DNA of 64,000 nt. It comes from Homarus americanus (lineage: Eukaryota > Arthropoda > Malacostraca > Decapoda > Nephropidae). The position numbers were made by a program, and so were the translations under genes. The stretch covers positions 9,531,857 through 9,595,856 of the forward strand of contig NW_024737068.1 in NCBI RefSeq assembly GCF_018991925.1. Reading direction: 5' to 3'. Below are positions 47,130-60,000 of the stretch, in pieces. The notes below the pieces were generated by a model, which was not told the origin of the DNA, did no database searches, and saw nothing but the letters and a program-made list of their open reading frames with translations. Within the stretch, counting starts at the first letter, position 1, and every line of letters starts with the position of its first letter.

Positions 47130-47134
47130 ATCAC

Positions 47135-48930
47135 CATATTTGTTACTAGTCAAAGTACCCGACTCCAAACCGTTTGCAGTAATCTACTCTTTTACAGCAT
47201 ATTTCTCTTTTATCTCTGAGCTTTTCATCATGCCAATAATCTTTGAGAGCTAAAAATTTTATCGTATTAAAAACAGATTAATATTGAGCTAAAATCAATT
47301 ACTCCCTTTGTATTTCTTAATCAAAGCGCTGAGATCCCATAACTTCTTTTTACACAATTTATTCCAGTGTTTTATCTTTTTAATTTTTCAGAATATTATT
47401 ATTGTTCAGCATATGTAAATTGTGGTTAAAAATAAAGTACATAGCTTCAGCATTTTTATTTTGTGACAACTTTTCTTAGTTTGCTCTTATTTCTAAATAT
47501 CAGGTATTGAATACTGTAGAATATGATTTTAATGGAAAAATCCCAATTATGGATAAAGACTATTAGCCTACATATCGAAAACTAGCAGGATAGGTAGGCC
47601 TGTTGTTGCAATTGTTTTCATAGGCATCTCTTATATCTTAACGTGTTTGTACTGTCCATTCGTAAAGATAAGTTCTTTTAGAAAACTGATGAATCAAAAT
47701 GAGATACTTCAACGTTATATCTGGGTAGAGAATTTCGGGTGATAGGAGAGAGAAATCCTTCCTGACTACGTGCAGAAAGAGGGAGGGGTATATTTAATAT
47801 GCCAAATCTTAAAAAAGTAACACCCAAGGGCACATCTCCAAGGTCATCTCAGCATACATACTTGCACAGTTTCAAGTACTGTATATAGTTTTATCGTCTT
47901 GAGCTACAGCGCTCACACACACATTATTTATACACACACAGGGTCTTTAATTTTATTATAGCTGATATTTCTGATATTTGTCTATCAATTTCCTTGGATA
48001 AAAATTCCCTAACTGTCGTGAATGAAGCCTTTTTTTCTTTGATTAAATCAGCATTGTTGCCTTTCACTCTTTAGGGAAGGAAGGCTTATTTAATAATATA
48101 ACAAGGGAGTGAGAGAGCCTGCGGGTAGTGACATGTTTAACAGAGTCCAGGAAGAAAGACATTATTTGATAGTGCAGAGCAACATAAATTTGATAGGTTC
48201 AGTGTAACACGTTAACCTGATTAAGCTGAACTTGTGAATGACCTTTAAAATGTTATGCTATTTATGGTCATCTCCTCCGCGTCTTCCTAGAACTGCTGAT
48301 GTAATAGTTGAGTGTTGCTTATACAAACACTCGCTCTCAGGTAACAGCCAATAACAATAACTTAATTAAGTGATTATTTGATATATTGTACTGTAGAGTC
48401 GAGTATTTATGGTGTAATGTCGTTCAAGATACGTGAGAAGGTGTTATGTAGTCTATTTTATATGTGAGTATCTTTTAAGTTCATTTGGACAAGTGGGTGC
48501 ATTTTAGTTAATTGAAATACGAGAATATGTCTTTTAAAATGCTGTTACGTCAGTCTCTGTTTTAATACACTATACATACGTGAGTAAGTGTTTTGGTTGA
48601 TTTTAAGTTCATTCTACAATATACGGGAATATCTGATTTAGTTCATTCAAAGTACGTTAATATTCTTTTAGTTCATTTAGAATACATTGATATCTGTTTT
48701 CGTTCATTCTAAATACAGTATATGAATAAAAGCTTTAGTTCATCTGCGGTACATAAATGTATTTTGCCGTATAATGGAAGGTATGAATACTGTTTCTTAT
48801 TTATTTAAATCGTTTTCTTTGGTACCAAATATTAGATGAGAGAAAATACAAATATTTTATTAAGGGGGTACTTATGAATATTTAAAGACGGAGTTGCGGG
48901 AGTATTTTTACATCGTCTGTTCTGTTTCTT
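47135..48930. other. No gene seen
   Basis: Very AT-rich, stops in all frames, no recognised repeat. A run near 48590-48740 has several diverged copies of a TTTTAGTTCATTYWAAATAC-like phrase, possibly an old tandem repeat. Confidence 0.4.
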
Positions 48931-48934
48931 GCTG

Positions 48935-49420
48935 TTCGACACACCCGTCATTCATCCACGTGTCCCACAAACACGTCAGTCATCCACCTGTTCCACACAC
49001 CCATCATTCATCCACTTGTTCCACACACCTATCAATCATCCATCTGTTCCACACACCCGTCATCCACCAGCTCTACACACCTGTCATCCACCAACTCCAC
49101 ACACCTGTCATTCACCTGTTCCACACTCGTCATCCACCTGTTACACACATCCGTCATCCACCTGTTACACACATTCGTCATCCACCTGTTACACACACAT
49201 CCGTCATCCACCTGTTCCATACACCCGTCAGTCATCCACCCGTTCCACACAACCGTCATCCACCTATGCCATACACGTCATCCACCTGTTCCACACATCC
49301 ATCAGTCATCCACCTATTCCACACACCCGTCAGTCATCCACCTGTTCCACACACCCGTCAGTCATTCACCTGTTCCAGACACCCCTCAGTCATCCATCTG
49401 TTTCCCACACTCGTCATATA
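48935..49420 (+). repeat. Minisatellite, about 24 bp unit
   Basis: About 20 copies of a unit close to CACACACCCGTCATCCACCTGTTC, with an extra AGT in CAGTCATCC variants. Confidence 0.95.
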
Positions 49421-49439
49421 CTGCCCATTCTGGGGTCAC

Positions 49440-51430
49440 TAATCCTAAGGGGATAACTTAAATCTACTCTTAATTTTAAGGTCGCTGCCACCAGACCCCA
49501 TGGACAGTATGTAGATAGGCATTGGTGTGGGTTTTTCATTGACCAAATCGAGAGTGGGAAGACTTAACTAATTTATTTCTTATAAAAACATATTGCATCC
49601 AATCACAATACAAAAAGAGTTGGGCTTCATCAGAAGAACCATTATTATGCTCATTACACTTCACATCAACATACGTCCTTCATCAAATAACTACTATTGA
49701 CCTCCTTACCTCGGTCATTCCTTCTTACCATAACACCCAACACATCAGACTGCACCACCTATTAGAGTATAGCATCACATGTTATATTATAGCACCACAT
49801 CTCAGGTACACTCCACACCTACAAGTATGGAACTCCTCGGTATTCTTCAGGTACACATACTAGGTACCTCGTTCACACTCTACTCTTGCGGAGTAGATGG
49901 GATACTTCCCAGGTAATCATACCAGTACTGGTTCCACGCCTGGTATCCTTAGGTCACTCCACGTGGCGACCGCGAAACTTCTCAAACACACAATTATGTT
50001 CTACTAAAATACGCTCATCCTTCCTTGCTACGAATACTTTGACATTTCAAACTCAAAGATTCAAAACTCTTCCTCCAACTCGCTCCATTTCTCTTTGACA
50101 TAGCTCAAAGACCTACAACTCTCAGAACCAAATCAAACATACCCGACCTCTGTGACATCCAATCTCGATAAAATCGACCTAACTCAAGACTGAAACCAAT
50201 CAACCTATATCTCATTCTCGTCTCCGTTCATAATTTGACAAAAAAGCTCAAATCTGTCTCCTGCTATTACTAAAAACTCTCCTACGATACGCTCATCCTT
50301 CCTTACTACAAATACTTTGACATTTCAAGCTCAAAGATTCAAAACCCTTCCTCCAACTCGCTCCGTTCCTCTTTGACATAGCTCAAAGACTTTACCTTCA
50401 TCTTCCTCCAAACAACCCTACGACTAGCTACATTTCCATTTTTTCACCTTCTCTGTTACTTTGATCGTGTGTTGCCTGTGCGTCCGTCCACCTGCGCTTC
50501 TCGGCTTGCGCCGCCGCCGTGGCGGGGCGGTTCTTCCTCCGCTTTGCCAACACTGCCTAAGCTAAGACGACAACCAGAGCACCCGCGTTGGCCCTTTGCT
50601 TGCCCGGTCCTGCTCCCGCCCTCCCTCTGCCTCGTCCTGATTATGATTGTTACACCTACCGGGCACATTGCCTACCCCCTCACGCAAGCGGTGTTTAGCC
50701 ACTGCACCTGTTCTCTCCTTCAAAAACTCACTTCTATCCTCCCTTTATCCTTCCCCTGAACCTCTTTCCCCCCTGTCACTAGCTTTTATGTATGTATGTA
50801 TTCTGTAAAGTATTTGTCAAGTTACCGCAGTGCGCGGACATGACATCAGACGAACGAAGGACACACAATACTGTATTTGAGAAAGGGTGTTCTAAAAAAA
50901 TCTGCCATAAGGAGGATATTTTCTTAACTCCATTATGATTAAAAAAATCATTGCAATGGAAAATTGAAATCCTCTATTGGTAAACCTGTTCTTCCACGAG
51001 AATTAGTGTATTCACAGTTGGTATATCGGAGCTTAAAAATGGTAAACAAACCAACGCTTTTACCACATTTACACGTTTTTTGTAGACTATTACGATAATA
51101 TATAGAAACTTGTTGGGTTAATTTTCCTTTTATGCTCACTTCGGTGTTCATGTACAAGTTTAGCATAAAAATATTGGTAAATATTTGGCAGGAGACTTTT
51201 CCCGATTTCCAAGATGAAACCGCATTTTTCAATGGTGATAATCATTTAGTGAATTTTTTGAAGGCGGGGTACTCTCAAAAAGAACCTAAGTGTGTGGAGC
51301 ACAGCAATTTCTGAGAGTACAGACTCCGATTAGGATATGCGCCGGTCAAACCATGGCAAACGATCTCGGTAAGTCTCGTTTTTATCAAACAGGGAAGTAC
51401 TACCGCCTAGGAAGATGTTGGAAGTATGTG
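49440..51430. other. No gene seen; contains a 104-bp direct duplication
   Basis: Segments 50009-50110 and 50287-50390 are about 93% identical in direct orientation (both contain TTTGACATTTCAA and CTCTTTGACATAGCTCAAAG). A GC-rich block lies at 50465-50700 with no supported exon. Moderate open frames on both strands near 50950-51310 are not recognised. Confidence 0.45.
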
Positions 51431-51431
51431 T

Positions 51432-51868
<437 letters not shown>

Positions 51869-51869
51869 G

Positions 51870-53765
51870 CAATATGACATGCTGGTAATCTAAAAAATCA
51901 GCCGAAACTCCACCTACCATATTACAGGTATCTGCTCTTACTACAGGTCTCCATGTGACATCAATCTACACCTAGCTGCCAGTTCACCACAGAAGTACCA
52001 CAGGTCACCAGGTACATTGACAGCCAAGACTTCAGGTTACCAGGTCCAGCATCAGCCAGGACTTCATCAGGTCCGGTGTCAGCCAGAACTTCAGGTCACC
52101 AAGTTCAGTAAACAAAAGCAGTGACGTCTTGTGCCTAGTGACTGTTTGACTCACAGTGAAATTATGCAATATTTAACATGTGCCACTTAACTACTACCAA
52201 GGTAAATGCATCATGGGAGAGACGTTTGATATTGTGTCAAGGAGCATAACAGTGACAGCCTGTTTGGGGCAGTACGGTTGAGCATTAACAAAGGGAGTAA
52301 TAAATACTTAAGATGTCATATTAGAGGGATGGTTAGCTAACATAAAATCAAATAATCATGCGGGAAAGTTAACGAGTTCATACAAGTCAGTCTTATAAAG
52401 TTGACTTATTATCAAAACCTTAAAGACCAAGGTTAGTTGACGAGTAATTTTCTAAGTTGTCCTTGAAAGTGCTGTCGGTATGTGACATATTTTCCTCCAC
52501 CATATAAAACGAAAACAAAAAACAATGAATTTTTATCTTTAACTGCAATATATAAATTCACTCGTATTTTAATCAAAGTTTATTTACTTTGGGATGGGCC
52601 TTTTTATGTGTTTATGAGTACCTATCATGACGTAACGACAAACCAAAGTGCTGTAGTTTTTAAGATGATTTTTTTTTTTGCAAAATAAATCTGAAAATTT
52701 GTTTTATTGAAATAAACAAAAAACTTTAAAAATATCTGGGATTGACCATAAGTTGTCTTACTCCTGTTTTTGGTTTACATTGTTTCTTGTTTCTTTTGCT
52801 TGGCTACTGAGCGCCTTGCTGACCATGATGAAATCAGTAATTACATTTCACTTCTTGAAATTCAGTAAAAGATCAATAATATTTTAGTTTTATACATCAT
52901 TTATTTTACTTCATCCTTTCATATCATTCCTAACCCTTAATGAAAGTTGAGAGGTAGATGTCAGGAATTCTGGAATAGTAGTTTATGCTTATATAAATTA
53001 TTAGTGAAAGAACTGCAAACCCCGTGGTAATGCGCGAAGTAGAAATACGAGGCCCTACTGCACCGCAGTCAACAAGCGCGTAGTCCATGCTCTAATTCAA
53101 TGGCGGGCCCTGGTATAAGAAAATAACTAAGGTATTGTAGTAGATTTAAACCATGTTACTAACCGTTAATTAACGACTGTGGTTGTCGAATGCTGTCCTA
53201 GTAATATTATGCTATAACTAGAGGATTCTTTTATACCACCTTAAAATGTAATGGCCAAAACAATATCCAAACTAAATCGTACCTGTATATTAGCTCGGTG
53301 ACAATATTCAGTCAGCAGTAGTTTGGGCATATGTATTAAAATGGGGTCATTTCTAAATTAAATCAAACCTAACCTTAGTTCATAAAAATCACAAGCGGCC
53401 GAAGCATTGTTATAAGACCGCACCAACTACCAAGGAAACCTACTTAACCTTAGCTAACTTCCTAGCCGGGGAGGGGCGGAAGGCATATTAAACAAGAAAA
53501 ACTTACGAGTAATAGAAGCTGTTGGTAGCGAAAGTCAGAGCGGGGAAGATGACAGAGGAAGAAGCAGGGGATTAGGAAGGAAATTGTAGTGGGAGAGATA
53601 GAGCCGTGGCTTGACACGACATGCGTTATATTTGATTTAGCGCAGAGCGCACGAATTGTTTTTTTTGTCTGTATTGGGTGTGTGATCCTCGGGTCACCAT
53701 TACTCCGGATTGTGTTAGATACGAGTAATAGAAGCTCCAACAACTTTCCCTGAATACGAATTCGC
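51870..53765. other. No gene seen
   Basis: 51950-52110 holds old imperfect repeats of CAGCCAGRACTTCAGGTCACC. A GAGTAATAGAAGCT phrase recurs at 53508, 53723 and 53932. Otherwise featureless. Confidence 0.4.
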
Positions 53766-53767
53766 AA

Positions 53768-53925
53768 CTTTTCGATTTACAACAGGTACCTACCTACTGC
53801 TAGGTGAACAGGGACCAAGGGGGCTAGGAAGAGTGTCCAAACAACTTTCCGCCGGCCCGGGAATCGAACCGGTGACATCTCGCTTGCGAGGCAAAGGCGG
53901 TACCGCTCTACCACAAAACTTAGAT
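53768..53925 (-). mobile_element. tRNA-derived SINE, second family
   Basis: On the minus strand, an A-box-like GGTAGAGCGGTACCG is followed about 35 bp later by the B box GGTTCGATTCC (53870-53860), then a CCGGGCCGGCGGAAAGTTGT body and the end CCTAGCAGTAGGTAGGTACC. The anticodon arm does not fold as a normal 5-bp stem with a 7-base loop, so this is not a tRNA gene. Confidence 0.7.
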
Positions 53926-54149
53926 AGATGTGAGTAATAGAAGCTCGAAAGTACTATGATATGGTGTATTTGTAGGGGTTTTGTGGACGTGAGAGAAGCC
54001 CTTCGGACCGAGTGGCTCATAAACTAAACAATGGGCAAAGGACAAAATCGAACCGTTATATCTCCGCGAATGACGAAGAGAAGTGCCACTAATGCGAGCC
54101 TGGGGGCCTAATTATCTACCAAACGAAACTTTTTGTCAAGAAATGAATA

Positions 54150-56060
54150 TCATTTTCAATCTCAGTGGGCGCCGTCTTACAGCAGGAGATCAACGGAATT
54201 TTCATGCCCGTTGCTTTTCTTCTCCTAGCAGCTAGCCACACACACCTCAAGTACATGCTTTTTGATCGAGAACTCCTGGCCACTTATACTTGGCTGTCAA
54301 ACATTCCAACCTTACTTCCTCGGGCCCGTCAATTCACCATCTTCACACAGTCGCAAGCTTCGTCCACGCCTTCGCTTCAACTTCCAGTCACGCCACACCT
54401 CGTATACCGCGCCACTTGGCTTACATCTCAGGTTCTCCAGCGTCCAGCACGATAAAAGGCAATACAACAGGGAATCGCCAGCGCCCTCTCTCGTTGTATA
54501 TCACCATTCTTCCTCATCTCCACCCATTGATTATGGAGCAGCTAGCAGCGGCTCAAAGAGAAAAGACAGACCTGGCAGCATACCAAGACTTATCCCCCTC
54601 GGGCCTCATACTCCAAGAACTCCCTGTTCTGGCACAAAGATAAAATTGTGGTGCGGCGTATCCTGTGGACAGCCTAGACCGTTCGTGCCTCACATCCACC
54701 GCCTTGTTTCTGACCGCATCCATGGTCTAGCCACCCGGGTGTGCGGGCCTCCTTACCTCCTCCGCAACGTGTAGTCTGGCCCGGCATCAAGTCTGATGCT
54801 AAGAAATGGAGCTGCCCAGTGCCTGGCCTGCCAGTCCTCAAAATACATCGTCACATGCAGGCCCCTTACAAGCCTTTCCTGTTCCCCAAAGAACGTTTCA
54901 AGTAGTACACCTCGACATCGTGGGACCTCTACCATCATCCTACGGTAGCACCTACATCTTCACCTGCATCGACCGTTTCACCAGGTGGACAAAGCAGATC
55001 CCATGCCCAACACTTTGTAGAGACTACTCTCCGCTTCATGTCGATTGGGTTTCCGTTTCAGCCCCCACCAGCCGTAATCACTGACCGAGGAGTACCAGTT
55101 TGAGTCTAACTCTGTAGCACCTCCTACAGGTTTATAACGTCCTGGACCTTGCTTGCTACAGCATACCACCCTCAAGCCAACGGCATGGTGAGAGCGTTTT
55201 CACCGGCAGCTGAAGGACGCACTCAAGGCACAGCACGACCCTTACAGCTGGACTGATGCGCTTCCCTTGTGCTCCTCGGCATCCGTGCGTCACACAAGGA
55301 GGATATGGACTGTAGCCCAGCAGATCTGACACTGAAGGCCCCTTCGGCTGCCAGGGATTTCTCACTCCCTCCTGATCTCAACCAAACCACTCCAGCCGTT
55401 CGTCACGACTTACTCAAAAAAGCTTCACGACAAGCGGTTTTCTGCATTCAGAGCTACTGCTCACGCCAAGCTACAAAGCGCCTGAACACATCCTCCTGCA
55501 CTACTCACAGCCGAGTATGTTTCGTCAGGCATGATGATGCTCCACCGCAACCCATTACAACGCCCCTACGATGGACCCTTCCAGGTGGTTACCCGTTCAG
55601 CAAAGTTCTGACAATTATCCGGAATAGCAGACATGACACCGTCATGGAGCCGAGTCAAACCGGCCGCCTTGCATGGGCCCCAGCCCAGCAGCACCATCAA
55701 CAAACTACGCCTGCACCAGTCTACCCCGCAGTTACCACCGGCGCACTTACCACGCCCGACATTTCTGGGCACCTCTTTTCACCCTCATGTACAACCTGCT
55801 CCTGTCATGGGGCTAGACCTGTAGCCAGACCTCTCCCTTCTATCATAGAACCTGCTCCTGCCATGGACCCTCCTCCTGACGCAGCCCCTGCAGCAGCAGG
55901 AGCACAACAACCATTGCTTGTACAACCTCCTCTAATCCCAAACCCTCTTTCTCCTCCTAATTCTCCCACAGGTTTTGTGTCACTGGACGGAGTTGTTACA
56001 CGTAGCGGTCGAGTCGTACATACACCTGCCCGGTATGTGTTATGTGTGGGACACAACCCG
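54150..56060 (+). pseudogene. Ty3/Gypsy pol remnant (RNase H, integrase, C-terminal tail)
   Basis: Pieces spread over three frames read in order: RNase H (GAVLQQEINGIFMPVAF, THLKYMLFDRELLATY, ARQFTIFT, ASTSSHATPRI); the integrase zinc-finger area near 54680-54840 (CLACQSSK); the integrase core (VVHLDIVGPLPSSYGSTYI, CIDRFTRWTK); and a Pro-rich C-terminal tail ending VVTRSGRVVHTPARYV. There are at least eight frameshifts. Gag, protease and most of the RT are absent upstream of 54150. A purine-rich tract and a 3' LTR follow directly. Confidence 0.8.
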
Positions 56061-56085
56061 GACAACATCCAGCCTCCCGCCGCGC

Positions 56086-56105
56086 CGGGAGGGGAGGGGG
56101 AGTAT
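56086..56105 (+). other. Polypurine tract of the Gypsy element
   Basis: GGGAGGGGAGGGGGAGTAT, immediately before the LTR start TGTAGTGG. This is the usual plus-strand primer site of LTR retrotransposons. Confidence 0.7.
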
Positions 56106-56734
56106 TGTAGTGGACGTCTCCCCTACAACTGCGTATCGCATTCCGACGCGCCGCCGTATCCTAGCAACCAAGCGAGAGCTGACACCAGATGGTACGGTAA
56201 CCTAGCAACGAAACTAGACACCGGCGACTTTCTGGGTTTTCCCAACATGATTCATAGAGGACTGGCGGCTGCTGCTGGGTATATAAGCTCTGTCTCTCCA
56301 TTGAGATTCATTCTGCCCATCTTCCTGAACAAGCAACACCTCCTCCAGCAAGCTCCACGCTGTCAGCATTCATTCAACCAGGAGGCCAGCAACAGGCAAC
56401 ATCTTCTCTAACGAAGCTCCTGCACATCTACCTCCTTCATCACGCTACTCACCGAACGTCTCTACTGAGCAGCTACTCACCACACGGCACCTCCAGCACC
56501 AGACTGTCTATCATATAACTTATATTATACAAGAAAACCACCTTAGAGTTTCCATCCATCCTGAGTGCTAGACAACATTATACCACGAATTCCTACAGTC
56601 TACTTAGTCTCTTTGCCTAATTGTCGCCATGTTAGTAGTGTTCCCCAGTGGGAAGTGATTGTGAGGAAACTGTGGACAGTACAAGTTAATAATATACTAA
56701 ATAAATGTATTATTATTCATATTTAAGTATAACA
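56106..56734 (+). mobile_element. 3' LTR of the Gypsy element
   Basis: Starts TGTAGTGGACGTC after the polypurine tract. It contains a TATA box (GGGTATATAAGC at 56277), a likely initiator region downstream, and AAATAAATG as a poly(A) signal near 56698. The end at ...TATAACA is an estimate from the required CA; there is no 5' LTR in the window to compare. Confidence 0.65.
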
Positions 56735-56793
56735 TACTCGTGATGATGATAATAATAATACCGTATATCTGTATATCTTAGTGATAAACCAAA

Positions 56794-56891
<98 letters not shown>

Positions 56892-56908
56892 ATGTGTGTG
56901 TGTGTGAT
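56794..56908 (+). repeat. (AC)n(AT)n(GT)n compound microsatellite
   Basis: Self-complementary dinucleotide run of about 115 bp. Confidence 0.95.
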
Positions 56909-57059
56909 ATAAAAATAATGTTATTACTTTAGAACCTTTCGTCTTGTAATTGTTTTATTCCTGTATATTTGATTATTCATATTGTACGATCTACTTCCGT
57001 TTCTTATATTATATAATAATAATTCTGCACATAACTGTAGCAAAATGGTACCATTTCAA

Positions 57060-57400
57060 CACAAAAGGTAAATTATGAGTTTCCTTAATAGAGAGAGAGA
57101 TAGGGCGTATCAAGTTATGAAACTATCTCCTCCTTTTAACCACTCCTCTTTCATTACTTCTATTAATCGTTGTAAGGCTATTCTTCGTAGGGCCAAGCGG
57201 AATTTTATAAAAATAAAAACCGCTGACCTGACTAGCTCTTCTTTTAAATCCTTCTGGTTCTTAAACAAAAATACTCTATAATAACTTTTGCACTCCCTCT
57301 TTTCCTCCTCTCTTCCCACCTGATAACTCTATCGCCAACTCTCTCCCTGATAAAGCCATCTCTTGAATTGAAACAGAATTTAATTGAAACAGCTTATTTA
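57060..57400 (+). mobile_element. Jockey-like LINE J3, linker part
   Basis: The frame reads FLNRERDRAYQVMKLSPPFN, KAILRRAKRNFIKIKTA and SFWFLNKNTL, then decays. It is the uninterrupted counterpart of the site where the hAT-like element entered J2, and so serves as the empty site. Confidence 0.8.
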
Positions 57401-57615
57401 GCCAGAAAAACACTAATACAGAGTGGATAATAATAACAATATTAACATGGCTGAGCCAGTTGAGAACCTGGGCTCTCTTTTAGGCATCTGATATATACTA
57501 TATATTTATCTCCAGGAAGTATTATGTAACATTTAGTATCATCTGGAATAGTACAATAGCATGGTGGTAATAAGAACATCTCATAATGTTACCACGGTTA
57601 TCATTTCAATATTTA

Positions 57616-57955
<340 letters not shown>

Positions 57956-58187
57956 CATAAATTACAGTGGAATTGAAAACATAAGTATAATGGGGGAGCA
58001 GTACAACATGGGTTGTACAGTAATAAGGTTGAACAAGAGGACAGAGCTGTCAGGATTATGTCTAGTTGGCAATTATGTTTATTGCAATGATAATTACTTA
58101 TCTATTTACATGATAATTTCCTATAAAATGGTTTTGATGGTACAATAAAAGCAGGTACTGTAAATATAGTAGGTGTTACAAGAAATA

Positions 58188-58326
58188 TTAATAGTTAGAC
58201 AATAGATATTTTTTAAGAGATGATTTAGTGGAAGGGAGCGTAGTCTTTGCTCGGATTTGTGGGGGTAAGTTGTTCCATACCTTCATACCATGATATTTTA
58301 TGGAGGCCTGGGACTGAGAGGAGCGC
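58188..58326 (-). pseudogene. C-terminal end of another LINE-encoded protein
   Basis: The minus-strand peptide SIKYHGMKVWNNLPPQIR...SLKKYLLSNY, ending in a stop, matches the usual last residues of LINE reverse transcriptases. It is on the strand opposite to J3 and from a different family, and only the tail is present. Confidence 0.55.
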
Positions 58327-59440
58327 ATGGGGGTGGTCTTAGTAGCTCTGGGTGCCTTTGGCACCATATTTTCCTCTAACTCCACCTTAGAAGATTCCAA
58401 CTCTATCCCTCCTACTCCTGCTCCTGAATCTATGCACTTTCCTATAATCTCCGCTCGTAGGGTTGCTTGTGTGTTATCAGGATTGGAGGTGAGTAAGGAG
58501 CATGGACCGGACGGAATACCCACTCCTGTTCTGAGAGAGCATGCTGAAATTCTTGCCCGCGTGCTTACTCGCCTCTTTCGCCTTTGCCTCAAAACACAAA
58601 CTTTTCCTCCTTGGAAGCATACCTCTGACTATCGCCCCATTGCTCTAACTTCAATCCTCTCTAATATTTTCAAAACTATCTTAAACTCTCATTTTCTCCG
58701 TCACCTTGAACGCCTTTCTCTTTTGTCGGATCACCAGTATGGATTTTGCCAGGCGAGATCTACTGGTGATCTGCTCTCCTACTGCAACTATATTTGGACA
58801 TCCTCTCAGGGATTATGGGGAAACTTTCGTCGTGGCCCTTGACATCTCCAAAGCATTTGACGGGGTATAGCACAAGTCTTTGCTTTCTAAACTTTCCTCT
58901 TATGGTGTTTCTCCACCACTTTGTTTTAGTTTGCTTGAGAACCGATCCATGGCAGTTGTTGTCGAGGGATCGATCTCTCGCTCTTTTTCTACCAATAGTG
59001 ATATCCCACAGGGTTCTGTTCTTTCACCTACTCTCTTCTCTCTTTTTATCAATGATTTGCTTTATACTACGACTAATTCTATCCATTCTTACCCTGATGA
59101 TTCTACTCTTCACTCTTCTTCACATTTATCACTTCTCCCTAATTCTCAAACTAGATTTTTTTCTGGAGCTGATATCATATCATCTATCAATGCGGATCTG
59201 TACAGAATCTCCGAATAGAGAGGTAGAAATTTGGTTAAACTCAATTCTAATAAAACTCAGGATATATCAATTTACTTTTCAAATTAGATGATCTCCCACC
59301 AATGACATTTTAGGTCGCAATTATTCTGTCAAATTATAAATTAGATATGTTAGGCCTCACCATTTCCTCTAATATGTCATGGAAACCACACATTCACAAT
59401 ATTGCTAAAGCTGCCTCCCGAAAGTTGGGAATGCTGTACA
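58327..59440 (+). mobile_element. Jockey-like LINE J3, RT part
   Basis: Frames read SSNSTLEDSNSIPPTPAPE, GLEVSKEHGPDGIPTPVL, SDYRPIALTSILSN, LLSDHQYGFCQARSTGD, ALDISKAFDGV followed by a stop in place of the expected Trp, SVLSPTLFSLFINDLL and the catalytic box SYPDDSTLH (YADD changed to YPDD), then MSWKPHIHNIAKAASRKLGM. It has at least three frameshifts and is inactive. Confidence 0.85.
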
Positions 59441-59629
59441 CAGATAGGGTGGAATCAAACGGCTTTCTATTAACTCTCCTTTTAGTTGATAACAAGTGAT
59501 CGTGGGCCCTTCTTGCCCGGTGGCGAGTCTGGTTGTACAGTTTACCGAGGCGTGAAAGTTCGAACGCTCGTGCTTGGCTAGTGAACAACCGCCGTCCGGC
59601 TGACAGCGTACAGCCACATCGTTTTCCTG

Positions 59630-59995
59630 ATGGTCGTGGTTGTTATAATCATGGTCGTGGTTGTTATAATCACGGTCGTGGTTGTAATAATCATGGTCGT
59701 GGATGTTATAATCATGGTCGTGGTTGTTATAATCATGGTCGTGGTTGTTATAATCATGGTCGGTTATTATAATCATGGTCGTAAGATATAATCATAGCTC
59801 GGTTGTTATAATCATGGTTGTGGTTGTTATAATCATGTTCTTAGTTGTTACAACTTGCGGTCGTATGTTATAATCATGGTCGTGCTGTTATAATCATAAT
59901 GGCTGTTATAATCATAGTCGTAATGTTTATAATCATGGTCGTATATATGACTCATAGTCGGCTATATGATCATAGTCGTGGTTGTTATAATTATG
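59630..59995 (+). repeat. Minisatellite, 21 bp unit
   Basis: About 16 copies of GGTCGTGGTTGTTATAATCAT; the first eight are nearly perfect and the later ones degenerate. Confidence 0.95.
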
Positions 59996-60000
59996 GGTCA

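Noticed and set aside
50948..51314. Overlapping open frames on both strands that look moderately protein-like
   Set aside because: No recognisable domain, no splice signals of note, and both strands are equally open; not enough to call a gene.
53858..53925. tRNA gene on the minus strand
   Set aside because: A and B boxes exist, but the anticodon arm is abnormal and the sequence continues into a SINE body.
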